Assembly (NCBI GenBank): GCA_019245255.1
Contig: JAFARV010001037.1
Location: 1-9,421 of the forward strand
From: Acidobacteriaceae bacterium
Lineage (GTDB): Bacteria; Acidobacteriota; Terriglobia; Bryobacterales; Bryobacteraceae
Length of the DNA stretch: 9,421 bases
Direction: 5' to 3'
Position 1 is the first letter of the stretch. The number at the start of each line of letters is the position of its first letter. Position numbers and translations under genes: made by a program. Of this stretch, positions 1 to 6,863 are shown piece by piece. The notes below the pieces were generated by a model. It ran no database searches. It worked only from the letters and a program-made list of their open reading frames with translations, and was not told where the DNA came from.

Positions 1-365
1 TTATCAATCACGTCGGTAACGCTGGCGAAACGAGCGCGCGCGTCGGCCCTGATATATACCGTTTTATCGGTGCGATTCTGCTGCAGATCCTTCACTTTCG
101 GACCTAGCTGTTCCGGCGCGATCAGCGAGTTTCCGGGGCTCAAGTAGACTCGCCCGTCTCGAGTAACTGCGATCAGCACGGCATCTTCTTTGTCCGCTTC
201 CTGCATCTTGATCGTGTTGTGCGTCTTCACCATGTTGACCTGAACGCCTTTACTCAACATGGGCGTAATCACCATGAAGATAATGAGCAGTACAAGCATC
301 ACGTCGACCATGGGCGTGACGTTGATCTCAGATACAACCGGCGGCGCTTTGGGTAACTTTGCCAT
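1..365 (-). CDS. exbD: ExbD/TolR-family proton-channel subunit, 3' end cut by the window edge
   Basis: This is the inner-membrane ExbD/TolR subunit that works with ExbB and TonB to turn proton flow into mechanical work on outer-membrane receptors. The first 121 codons are present and no stop is reached. After a short proline-rich cytoplasmic start, the family signature INVTPMVDVMLVLLIIFMV is seen at residues 14-32. It holds the single transmembrane helix and the conserved proton-carrying Asp (D21 here, equivalent to E. coli ExbD D25). The rest is the start of the periplasmic domain, with the usual pattern of beta-strand and VYIRAD-like segment near residues 105-112. The ATG at 365 is chosen because a GGGAG ribosome-binding site (374-378) lies 8 nt upstream and the length before the signature fits. 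It follows exbB by 112 nt on the same strand, so it is probably co-transcribed. Family identity is very secure; ExbD rather than TolR is inferred from the tonB neighbour. Confidence 0.93.
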   Translation of the reverse strand, partial: MAKLPKAPPVVSEINVTPMVDVMLVLLIIFMVITPMLSKGVQVNMVKTHNTIKMQEADKEDAVLIAVTRDGRVYLSPGNSLIAPEQLGPKVKDLQQNRTDKTVYIRADARARFASVTDVID

Positions 366-415
366 TTCTCAGACTCCCGTCATTTACGAACTTAGTTCAA
401 GCGAGCCAAACTTTG

Positions 416-436
416 GGGGGCGGATTCCCCGCCCCC
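416..436 (-). other. GC-only hairpin between exbB and exbD
   Basis: GGGGGCGG (416-423) and CCGCCCCC (429-436) form a perfect 8-bp stem made only of G-C pairs around a 5-nt loop. It lies in the 112-nt gap between the exbB stop and the exbD start. Read on the minus (transcribed) strand it is followed by CAAAGTTTGG rather than a run of T, so it does not fit a classical intrinsic terminator. A transcript-stabilising or attenuating structure that sets the exbB:exbD ratio is plausible, but this is inference from structure alone. Confidence 0.5.
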
Positions 437-477
437 GCAATCGGTTCGACTCAACTCAGGCTCAGTTTCGAGTACGG

Positions 478-1212
478 CTACTTCGCGACACGCTGCTGCG
501 TGCGCTTGAGGAAGTAGTCAATCAACTCGGAGCTGGAGTTTCCCATCTCGACGTCAAATGCTTCGATGCGATTCGTGAAGTAGTTGAACATCCAGACGGC
601 AGGGATGGCCACAAAGAGGCCGACGGCAGTCGTGATCAGGGCTTCCGAAATACCGCCGGCGACGGCGCCCAGACCGGTCGACTTCGATGTCGAGATCGAT
701 TTGAACGCATTCATGATGCCGACGACGGTTCCGAACAGTCCGACGAAGGGTGCGGTGGAACCGATCGTAGCCAAGCTACTGACGCCACGCTTCAACTCAG
801 CGTGCACGATAGCTTCAGCACGTTCGAGCGCGCGGCGTGATGCTTCGATATCCTCGCCGGGAATTTCGGCACTCATCTGATGCGCCTTGAATTCCTGGAG
901 GCCGGCAACGACGACCTTCGCGAGATGGCTCTTATTGAAGCGATCTGCGATTTTAATTGCCTCATCCAGCTTGCCTTCGCGAAGCGCGCCGGCTACGGCG
1001 GGAGCAAACGCACGGGACTGCTTGCGTGCCGCGCTGTAGGCAATGAGCCGGTCGATCATGACACCGATCGACCACGCTGACATGATGAAGAGGCAGGCGA
1101 CCACGAGTTTCGCGAGAACGCCCATGTTCGCCCAAACCGAACGCGGGTCGAAACTGATTCCCTCCTGCTCCTGTAAGAGCCAGAGGGCCCAGACTTGAAG
1201 TTGTAAAAGCAT
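478..1212 (-). CDS. exbB: ExbB/TolQ/MotA-family proton-channel protein
   Basis: This is the large inner-membrane channel subunit of the TonB-ExbB-ExbD energy-transduction complex. The 244-aa protein has three predicted membrane helices in the family layout: about 31-54 (LAKLVVACLFIMSAWSIGV), about 145-170 (IGSTAPFVGLFGTVVGIM), and about 188-210 (GISEALITTAVGLFVAIP). A long cytoplasmic loop lies between the first two, with a charged helix at 115-142. TAPFVGLFGTVVGI and GISEAL are hallmark motifs; E190 matches the conserved Glu of E. coli ExbB helix 3 (E176). The ATG at 1212 has an AGGAG site (1219-1223) 6 nt upstream. Length is normal for ExbB and nothing is missing. tonB lies 61 nt upstream and exbD 112 nt downstream, all on one strand. 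TolQ is the alternative name, but adjacency to a C-terminal-domain TonB favours ExbB. Confidence 0.95.
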   Translation of the reverse strand: MLLQLQVWALWLLQEQEGISFDPRSVWANMGVLAKLVVACLFIMSAWSIGVMIDRLIAYSAARKQSRAFAPAVAGALREGKLDEAIKIADRFNKSHLAKVVVAGLQEFKAHQMSAEIPGEDIEASRRALERAEAIVHAELKRGVSSLATIGSTAPFVGLFGTVVGIMNAFKSISTSKSTGLGAVAGGISEALITTAVGLFVAIPAVWMFNYFTNRIEAFDVEMGNSSSELIDYFLKRTQQRVAK

Positions 1213-1273
1213 GCTTATCTCCTAAGTTGAATCGAACTACACAAGTTCATCGAACACAAATGGGACCGAAATG

Positions 1274-2014
1274 TTACTGACTGAGTGTGAAGTTCACAAT
1301 GATGTCAGTAACAACCACCACCGGCTGGCCATTCAACATAGTCGGCCGGTATTTCCACTGCAAGACCGCCTGGCGGGCAGCTTCGACTAACAGCGGGTGG
1401 CCGCGGACGAGCTGCAGGTTCTCAATGTTGCCGTCTTTACTGATGACGGCAGTGAACTCAACCGTGCCCTGAACGCGGGCAGCTTTGGCGAGCGGCGGAT
1501 AGACGGGCTGCACTCTGCGAATCAGGTTTGCCTCGGCGACGCGGCCGCCAACGCGCACGGGACCGGTCGGGGCAGCAGCCTTGGGCGGAGGAGGAGGCGG
1601 AGGCGCAGCGCCGACGCCGCCGACAACGCCACCGATGACACCACCGACAGCGCCTGCTTCACCAACACCGCCGACCACGCCGGCACTCACATCGGGCGGC
1701 GGTGCGGCCTCGACAATCCTATTAATGGTCTTCGGAATTACCCTGGGCGCCTGCAACTGGTTCGAGACAAACTGGCGGACGACCGGTTTCGGCTGCACTT
1801 TCGGGGCTGCCGGGGGCGGAGGTGGAGGCGGCGGCGGAGGCGGCGGTGGCGCGACCAGCATGCTCTTCAACTGCGCGCTAGGCAGGGCCTCGGTGTAGAT
1901 CAGCGGAATCAGGATGAAGACGAAAATCACCCCGATCTGTAGCAAAAACGAAAGAAATATCGTGAATGGCTTTTTGGTTTTCTGAGTTCCGTCTACGAAT
2001 GTCTGGTTGAACAT
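1274..2014 (-). CDS. tonB: TonB family energy transducer
   Basis: TonB spans the periplasm and transmits energy from ExbB-ExbD to TonB-dependent outer-membrane receptors. The 246-aa protein has a short cytoplasmic start (1-17), one uncleaved membrane helix (about 18-40), and a low-complexity periplasmic linker. The linker has 13 consecutive prolines at 56-68, a Gly/Val tract of GGV-type units at 112-137, and 7 prolines at 138-144. The folded TonB C-terminal domain (about 155-244) follows, with the signature VQPVYPPLAKAARVQGTVEF (168-187) and the terminal QWKYRPTMLNGQPV motif (219-231). The ATG at 2014 is supported by an AGGGAG site (2021-2026) 6 nt upstream. It is 108 nt downstream of secF and 61 nt upstream of exbB. 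Overlapping hairpins sit just ahead of it. Family assignment is secure; which receptors it serves cannot be read here. Confidence 0.96.
   Translation of the reverse strand: MFNQTFVDGTQKTKKPFTIFLSFLLQIGVIFVFILIPLIYTEALPSAQLKSMLVAPPPPPPPPPPPPPAAPKVQPKPVVRQFVSNQLQAPRVIPKTINRIVEAAPPPDVSAGVVGGVGEAGAVGGVIGGVVGGVGAAPPPPPPPKAAAPTGPVRVGGRVAEANLIRRVQPVYPPLAKAARVQGTVEFTAVISKDGNIENLQLVRGHPLLVEAARQAVLQWKYRPTMLNGQPVVVVTDIIVNFTLSQ
1583..1849 (-). repeat. Low-complexity Pro/Gly-coding DNA inside tonB
   Basis: Two proline-codon runs (1811-1849, 13 codons; 1583-1603, 7 codons) flank or adjoin a Gly/Val-coding imperfect repeat (1604-1681). Together they encode the periplasmic linker of TonB. The codons vary (CCG, CCA, CCT, CCC), so the runs are not pure DNA microsatellites. 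The opposite strand therefore shows long Arg-rich or Gly-rich open frames that are artefacts of this composition. Confidence 0.8.
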
Positions 2015-2038
2015 GCCAATCTCCCTACAAACCCATTC

Positions 2039-2081
2039 GACCGGCCCATAAGGCCGATCTGACCGATTCTTACGGTCAGAT
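2039..2081 (-). promoter_or_regulatory. Two overlapping hairpins in the secF-tonB gap
   Basis: ATCTGACCG (2057-2065) and CGGTCAGAT (2073-2081) form a perfect 9-bp inverted repeat with a 7-nt loop. Beside it, GACCGGCC (2039-2046) and GGCCGATC (2052-2059) form an 8-bp stem with one G-T pair on the transcript and a 5-nt loop. The two structures share 2057-2059, so they compete at their junction. They lie between the secF stop and the tonB start, 13 nt before the tonB ribosome-binding site. No T-run follows. Possible roles are a leader structure controlling tonB-exbB-exbD, a dyad operator, or an mRNA-processing site. The inverted repeats are seen directly; the role is inference. Confidence 0.5.
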
Positions 2082-2122
2082 TGTTGAGGCGAGATCGCGT
2101 CTGTACAACGACAACCCGCCTG

Positions 2123-3373
2123 CTACCTTACCGGCCGCGCAACACCCTTCCCGGCGGAGACTGCGGGTCTGACCTGCGGTTCAGCAACAGGTGCCGTCCG
2201 CACGCCACTCCCGGTTCGCCGATTTCTCTTCTCGACCAGATCCTTCCAGAAGATCAGGATCGGGCTAGCGATGAAGATCGAAGAATACGTTCCGACAATG
2301 ATACCTACGACCAAGGCAAACGAGAATCCGTTCAACACCTGGCCGCCAAAAAGATACAGCGATATTGCAGTCAAGAATGTCAAACCCGAAGTCAGAACGG
2401 TCCGGCTCAGAGTCTGATTAATGCTGCGATTTACAATATCGCGGAACGAACCACGCATCTGGAGCCTGAGGTTCTCGCGAACGCGATCGAAGGTAACAAT
2501 GGTGTCGTTCATCGAGTAACCGACTAAGGTCAACAGCGCGGCAATAACAGTCAAGTCGACCGGTTTGTTGAACAACGAGAATAAACCGATGGTGATAATC
2601 GTATCGTGAAATACGGCGATGACGGCTGCCACGCCGTAGATCCATTCAAACCGGAATGCGATGTAGACTAACATCGCGGCGAGCGCCCAGAGCACAACTT
2701 CAATGGCCTGGCGCCGAAGGTCCGCGCCGATTTTCGGACCAACCACCTGAACGTTCCGAACGGTGAACGCGCCGCCATAGCACTGCTGTTTTATCACGTT
2801 CAGAATTTTCGGATTCATACCCGGCACGCCGGATAACTGATCGAGGTTCTGAATCAAGCCCGAACGCGGTGGCGTGTCGCGAAACGTAGTAATCTGCTTC
2901 GTCAGGTCGTTGACCTGGTCGTCGGTCAAGCCGACGCCTGCCTGGGCGAGCGGGTCACGCAGGCGGTCGGCCAAGGCGCTCTGGCCAGCGGTATTGATAT
3001 CCAACTTATCGCCCTGATTTGGGTTGAAGGCGGTGTTCAAACTGGAGACCATGCGTCCACGAACGTCCTGGAGAACCTGATCGCTCCGGCCGTTCAAGCC
3101 TGTAGAGATGAACACCTCTTGGGTGCCGCTGATCTCCTGAACCTCAATTTCACCTGGGATGGACTTATGGAGTGCCGAGCGGATGGCTTCTGCCGAAGGC
3201 CGCTTTTGAAATTTCACATCCATAAGCGCTCCGCCTGTGAAATCAATTCCGTATTTCGGCCCGCCCTTCACTGCCAGACTGATCAACCCAGCCGCTGTAA
3301 GCAGTAGCGACAGTGTGATGAACGGCCACTTCTTGCCGAGAAAGTCAAAGTTCGTTTGCTTGAAGATTTCCAT
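2123..3373 (-). CDS. secF: Protein translocase subunit SecF
   Basis: SecF pairs with SecD in the inner membrane to drive late steps of Sec protein export with the proton motive force. From the ATG at 3373 it has 416 aa. It shows TM1 (about 18-36), the family motif YGIDFTGG (41-48), a large periplasmic domain, and the C-terminal five-helix bundle from about residue 222. The motif GYSMNDTIVTFDRVREN (285-301) is present. D290 and R324 align with residues shown to be needed for proton flow in Thermus SecDF (D637, R671). An in-frame GTG at 3409 would add 12 residues. ATG is preferred because MEIFKQTNFDFLGKKW is a typical SecF start; neither site has a clear Shine-Dalgarno. The periplasmic domain carries an unusual insertion of about 80 residues (122-200). 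It lies 179 nt downstream of secD. Confidence 0.95.
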   Translation of the reverse strand: MEIFKQTNFDFLGKKWPFITLSLLLTAAGLISLAVKGGPKYGIDFTGGALMDVKFQKRPSAEAIRSALHKSIPGEIEVQEISGTQEVFISTGLNGRSDQVLQDVRGRMVSSLNTAFNPNQGDKLDINTAGQSALADRLRDPLAQAGVGLTDDQVNDLTKQITTFRDTPPRSGLIQNLDQLSGVPGMNPKILNVIKQQCYGGAFTVRNVQVVGPKIGADLRRQAIEVVLWALAAMLVYIAFRFEWIYGVAAVIAVFHDTIITIGLFSLFNKPVDLTVIAALLTLVGYSMNDTIVTFDRVRENLRLQMRGSFRDIVNRSINQTLSRTVLTSGLTFLTAISLYLFGGQVLNGFSFALVVGIIVGTYSSIFIASPILIFWKDLVEKRNRRTGSGVRTAPVAEPQVRPAVSAGKGVARPVR

Positions 3374-3552
3374 CGAGATATGGAAGCCGTCATCTATTGG
3401 GATAGACACCGGCTATTAACAAAGGTTCCCAATTCAAAAGTTCGAATCAGGCTTCGGTTTTGCACGTTGCCAAATTCGGAGAAAATTCGTTTGTTCGTAG
3501 CCGGGTGTGGGCGCCGGAGAAGGTCCAAGCGCTTTGCCCTGGCTCCGATTTG

Positions 3553-5172
3553 TTAAATGCTGAGCGCCGTTACGGGCTGCGGACGCGATAACTCCCAGTC
3601 AAAGATAACTTTCGAGACAAAGACCGCGGTGAACAGATTTGCGATCAAGCCGATGACAAGCGTTACGGCGAAGCCTTTTACCGGCCCGGACCCGAATGCA
3701 AAAAGAATCGCGCAAGACACCACCGTAGTGATGTGCGTATCAATGATCGTCAAAAAGGCTTTGTTAAAGCCAGTATCGACGGCCGGAATTACAGCCTTTC
3801 CGGCCCTTAATTCCTCGCGGATACGCTCGAAGATGAGCACGTTACTGTCGACGGCCATACCGATGGTCAGAATGATTCCGGCGATACCAGGAAGTGTGAG
3901 GACGGCGTCAAACCAGCTCAGGCAGGCAATCAGAATGACGGCATTGAGGACCAATGCGAGCGTCGCATTGATGCCGCTCTTCTTGTAATAGATCAGCATG
4001 GCGACGACAACGGCTAACACGCCTGCGATACCCGCAGCAAATCCGTCGCGAATGGAATCGGCGCCGAGCGAAGGTCCGACGGTGCTCTCCTGCAGGAAGA
4101 TGACGCCGGCCGGCAGCGATCCGGCCTTCAAATTCAGAGACAAATCGGCGGCGTTCTGCTCGGTTCCCTGACCTTCGATGACACCCTCATCGCGGATTTG
4201 ACTTTTGATGACCGGCGCCTCAATGACGCGGCCGTCAAGCACAATGGCGAGGCGCTGGCCGACATGCGATCCGGTGTAGGATTCAAACCGCCGGCCGGCG
4301 TCCTGGCTCAGGACGAACTTGGTATTCCATTGACCGGGAAGCTGTCCGGGTTCAGGGCTCGCATCCCGGATGTCCGGCCCGCGAACGACCGCTGTGCGTG
4401 TGACGACATAAACACCGCCGGCGCGCTGGTTCGGGTCTGCCGGCTGGCCGATCAGTTTCGTTCCCGGGGGCAGAATGCCGCCGTTTTGCGCTAAGGCTTC
4501 GTCGCGGCCAGCAAAGGGACCAGCTTTCACATCGTAAAGATCCAAAACCGCCGCGGTTTGCAGGATCTGCTTGACGCGCCCTGGATCATCGACACCCGGC
4601 ATCTGGACCAGGAGTTGGGAATCGGCATCTTCGCGACGCTGCTGCACACTCGCTTCGCTCAAGCCGAGCGCGTTAATCTTCTTGTCCATGGTGTTCTTGG
4701 TCTGCGCCAAGACGTTTTGCCATAGCTTTAGGGCTTCGGTGGGCCGCATGGTCAGGCGGTAGTCGGTCGCGTTCTGGGGCTGCAGCTGCCAGGCCGAGAA
4801 TTGTTCGCCGACGATGCCCCGGAAGGTACCGGATTGGGTGGCGGGAACGCCGCGGACCAGGATGGCCACATGGGTCGCGTCCTGGAATGTGTGGGCGTCC
4901 TGGACGTCTACATCGTTGAACTGCACAGCGGCCTTACGCATTGCTTCTTTGAGGGCGTCGGCGCGGGCACCGGCGTCGGCATTGAAGGCGTCCTGCTGCT
5001 GGACCTGAACGACCAGATATGTACCGCCGCGCAGGTCGAGACCCAAATGGATGTTTTTGTGCCAGTTCTCCACTAACTCGGTCATATTCTTCGGAAATCC
5101 GATGATGCCGAAGATACAGGCGAGCGTGACGGCGAGGATCAAAAGGAACTTAAAGCGTATGTGACGTTGCAT
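3553..5172 (-). CDS. secD: Protein translocase subunit SecD
   Basis: SecD is the larger half of the SecDF export motor. The 539-aa protein has TM1 at about 7-25, the D1 motif LGLDLRGGTYLVV (43-55), a long periplasmic P1 region to about 360, and then the SecDF membrane core. The core begins at ESTVGPSLGADSIRDG (362-377). LPGIAGIILTIGMAVDSNVL (427-446) contains D442, which aligns with the proton-carrying Asp of Thermus SecDF (D340), followed by IFERIREE. DTHITTVVSCAILFAFGSGP (478-497) is also typical. Length is in the normal range for a separate SecD. The ATG at 5172 gives the expected short cytoplasmic start; the upstream GGTAG is only a weak ribosome-binding match. yajC ends 34 nt upstream and secF follows, the common order. 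Unlike Thermus or Bacillus, secD and secF are not fused. Confidence 0.97.
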   Translation of the reverse strand: MQRHIRFKFLLILAVTLACIFGIIGFPKNMTELVENWHKNIHLGLDLRGGTYLVVQVQQQDAFNADAGARADALKEAMRKAAVQFNDVDVQDAHTFQDATHVAILVRGVPATQSGTFRGIVGEQFSAWQLQPQNATDYRLTMRPTEALKLWQNVLAQTKNTMDKKINALGLSEASVQQRREDADSQLLVQMPGVDDPGRVKQILQTAAVLDLYDVKAGPFAGRDEALAQNGGILPPGTKLIGQPADPNQRAGGVYVVTRTAVVRGPDIRDASPEPGQLPGQWNTKFVLSQDAGRRFESYTGSHVGQRLAIVLDGRVIEAPVIKSQIRDEGVIEGQGTEQNAADLSLNLKAGSLPAGVIFLQESTVGPSLGADSIRDGFAAGIAGVLAVVVAMLIYYKKSGINATLALVLNAVILIACLSWFDAVLTLPGIAGIILTIGMAVDSNVLIFERIREELRAGKAVIPAVDTGFNKAFLTIIDTHITTVVSCAILFAFGSGPVKGFAVTLVIGLIANLFTAVFVSKVIFDWELSRPQPVTALSI

Positions 5173-5206
5173 GCGAAACTACCAGCCTATGTGAAATCTG
5201 GGTCTA

Positions 5207-5530
5207 TTATTTCTTGACCGCCTGGTCATCCGGACTGACGACACTGGTGACGGCGCTGCGGGCGACCTGGATCTTCAAATTGTCAGGCTTGATGCGCAGT
5301 ATCAGCGTATCATCGTTCACGGCGATAATGGTCCCGATGATACCGCCCGAGGTGAGGACGGTCTGGCCATTCTGGAGCGTGGCGACCATATCCTTCTGCT
5401 TTTTTTGCTGTTTGCGCATCGGCATAAATACCAGAAAGTAGAAGATAGCGACCATAAGGACGATCGGGAGAAAGCCCTTGATCGCCGCATCCGGCCCGGT
5501 GGCCTGAAGAAGGATCAGAAACGACAGCAT
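5207..5530 (-). CDS. yajC: Preprotein translocase subunit YajC
   Basis: YajC is a small single-pass membrane protein that associates with SecDF and YidC at the Sec translocon; its exact function is unsettled. The 107-aa protein has a membrane helix at about 17-37 (IKGFLPIVLMVAIFYFLVF) followed by the family hallmark MPMRKQQKKQKD (36-47). A small cytoplasmic domain with the motif GQTVLTSGGIIGTI (55-68) comes next. The ATG at 5530 has GGAG (5535-5538) 4 nt upstream. It sits between tgt (95 nt upstream) and secD (34 nt downstream), the canonical tgt-yajC-secD-secF arrangement, which makes the assignment very safe. Confidence 0.96.
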   Translation of the reverse strand: MLSFLILLQATGPDAAIKGFLPIVLMVAIFYFLVFMPMRKQQKKQKDMVATLQNGQTVLTSGGIIGTIIAVNDDTLILRIKPDNLKIQVARSAVTSVVSPDDQAVKK

Positions 5531-5556
5531 TTAGCTCCAGTATGTATTAACGAAGC

Positions 5557-5596
5557 AGCGCAAAACGGCCGCGGCCACCTCTGAATCCTTTGCGCT
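5557..5596 (-). other. Inverted repeat in the tgt-yajC gap
   Basis: AGCGCAAA (5557-5564) and TTTGCGCT (5589-5596) form a perfect 8-bp stem around a 24-nt loop. The loop contains its own 10-bp palindrome, GGCCGCGGCC (5567-5576). The structure fills much of the 95-nt gap between the tgt stop and the yajC start. On the transcript the downstream arm ends TTTTGCGCT and no T-run follows, so an intrinsic terminator is unlikely. A processing or stability element separating tgt from yajC-secDF is possible. Confidence 0.4.
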
Positions 5597-5625
5597 TAGG
5601 AGGGACGAACAACGCCGGATTGCGG

Positions 5626-6759
5626 TCATTCACTGCTCCTGAGAGCAACCGACCGCATCGACCTTAAAAATTCCGGGAAGTTCCCAAGCAAAATAGCGTG
5701 CCGCATTCTGGTCATAATGTCAAGGTAATAGTGTATGTTATGCAGGGTAGCGAGCATCGAGAAGAGGATTTCACCGGCCTGGAACAGGTGGCGCAGGTAG
5801 GCCCGGGTGAAGGTCCGGCAAGTGTAGCAGGTGCAGTTCGGGTCAACGGGACGCTGGTCGTCCATGTATTGGGCCTGTTTGATGACGACCTTACCCTGGG
5901 ACGTAAAGAGGTAGCCGTTGCGGGCGTTGCGGGACGGCAAGACGCAATCCATCATGTCGACACCGTGGGCCACGTATTCCGGTAATTCTTCGGGCATTCC
6001 TACTCCCATCACGTAACGAGGTTTCTGAGGCGGCAGGAGCGGGGCGGTTACGGCCGCCATTTCCTGGCTGAGATCCCGAGGCTCACCGACCGAGAGCCCG
6101 CCGATGGCGTACCCGGGCGCATCGAGTGTCATGAGTTCTTCGGCACAGGCCCGGCGCAGATCGGCGAACATCGAGCCCTGGACGATAGGGAACAGAGCAC
6201 AGTCGAGGCCTTTTTCGCGTTTGAGGTAATGGGCATAGGCAGCGCGGGCCCAACGTATCGTGCGCTGCATCGATTCGAGCGCGGCGTCATGGGTTGCCGG
6301 ATACGACAGGCATTCGTCGAGGGCCATCAGGATGTCACTACCGAACGAAATCTGAACGTCGACGGTGCTCTCCGGGGTGAAGAAATGGGCGTCGCCGTTC
6401 AAATGGGACCGGAAGAGTACGCCTTCCTCTGTGACTTTGCGCAGGGTATCGAGACTGAAGACTTGAAATCCGCCTGAATCGGTGAGGATGGCGCGAGGCC
6501 ACGACATAAATTTATGCAGGCCTCCCATACGCTCGATGCGTTCGTGGCCGGGGCGCAGAAACAGATGGTAGGTATTGGCGAGGATGATTTTGGCATCGAG
6601 TTCGACGGCAAGATCGCGCGGGGTGAGTGCCTTGACGGTGGCCTGTGTTCCGACGGGCATGAAGACGGGGGTGGGAATGGACCCGTGGGCAGTGTGCAGC
6701 ATGCCGGCGCGAGCACCGGTGGTGGGGCAGATGGCGTGGATCTCGAAATGGAGGGACAT
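5626..6759 (-). CDS. tgt: tRNA-guanine(34) transglycosylase (queuine tRNA-ribosyltransferase)
   Basis: Tgt exchanges guanine for the queuosine precursor preQ1 at wobble position 34 of tRNAs with GUN anticodons (Asp, Asn, His, Tyr). The 377-aa protein is full length. ILTDSGGFQVFSL (91-103) and MALDECLSYP (145-154) carry the substrate-recognition aspartates D94 and D148. YAIGGLSVGEPR (217-228) lines the base pocket. MDCVLPSRNARNG (270-282) carries the predicted nucleophile D271, matching Zymomonas Tgt D280. A zinc site is formed by C309, C311, C314 and H340. The start ATG at 6759 fits the family start (GARAG..HTAHG at 16-26), but no Shine-Dalgarno is visible. Instead a 7-bp tandem repeat array begins 6 nt upstream, so the leader is built of repeats. 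It is first in the tgt-yajC-secD-secF run. The genes making preQ1 are not in this window. Confidence 0.97.
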   Translation of the reverse strand: MSLHFEIHAICPTTGARAGMLHTAHGSIPTPVFMPVGTQATVKALTPRDLAVELDAKIILANTYHLFLRPGHERIERMGGLHKFMSWPRAILTDSGGFQVFSLDTLRKVTEEGVLFRSHLNGDAHFFTPESTVDVQISFGSDILMALDECLSYPATHDAALESMQRTIRWARAAYAHYLKREKGLDCALFPIVQGSMFADLRRACAEELMTLDAPGYAIGGLSVGEPRDLSQEMAAVTAPLLPPQKPRYVMGVGMPEELPEYVAHGVDMMDCVLPSRNARNGYLFTSQGKVVIKQAQYMDDQRPVDPNCTCYTCRTFTRAYLRHLFQAGEILFSMLATLHNIHYYLDIMTRMRHAILLGNFPEFLRSMRSVALRSSE

Positions 6760-6765
6760 GGGGAT

Positions 6766-6863
6766 TTAGCTTTTAGCTTTTGGCTGTTAGCTATTAGCTT
6801 TTAGCGATTAGCTCTTAGCTCTTAGCCATCAGCTTTTAGCTTGGCAGCTTTTGGCTTTTGGCC
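6766..6863. repeat. Tandem 7-bp repeat array, consensus TTAGCTT
   Basis: About 14 consecutive units fill 98 bp. The first 11 units (6766-6842) are perfectly phased heptamers: TTAGCTT, TTAGCTT, TTGGCTG, TTAGCTA, TTAGCTT, TTAGCGA, TTAGCTC, TTAGCTC, TTAGCCA, TCAGCTT, TTAGCTT. The last units (GGCAGCTT, TTGGCTT, TTGGCC) slip by one base. The invariant core is an A/G-G-C at positions 3-5. On the tgt strand the array reads as AGCTAAA-type units ending 6 nt before the start codon. Short 7-bp tandem repeats are known from other bacteria, such as the STRR repeats of heterocystous cyanobacteria. Copy number could change by slippage; any effect on tgt expression is inference. Confidence 0.9.

Noticed and set aside
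1397..1942. Open frames of 181 and 105 codons on the plus strand opposite tonB
   Set aside because: Arg-rich and poly-Gly translations are simply the complement of the Pro/Gly codon runs in tonB; there is no family signal or ribosome-binding site.
2057..2081. Intrinsic terminator of secF
   Set aside because: The stem is good but no T-tract follows it on the transcribed strand; kept as a regulatory-structure candidate only.
3374..3552. Possible small gene or terminator between secD and secF
   Set aside because: Minus-strand frames here are short with no ribosome-binding site, and I see no strong hairpin with a T-run; it reads as an untranslated spacer.
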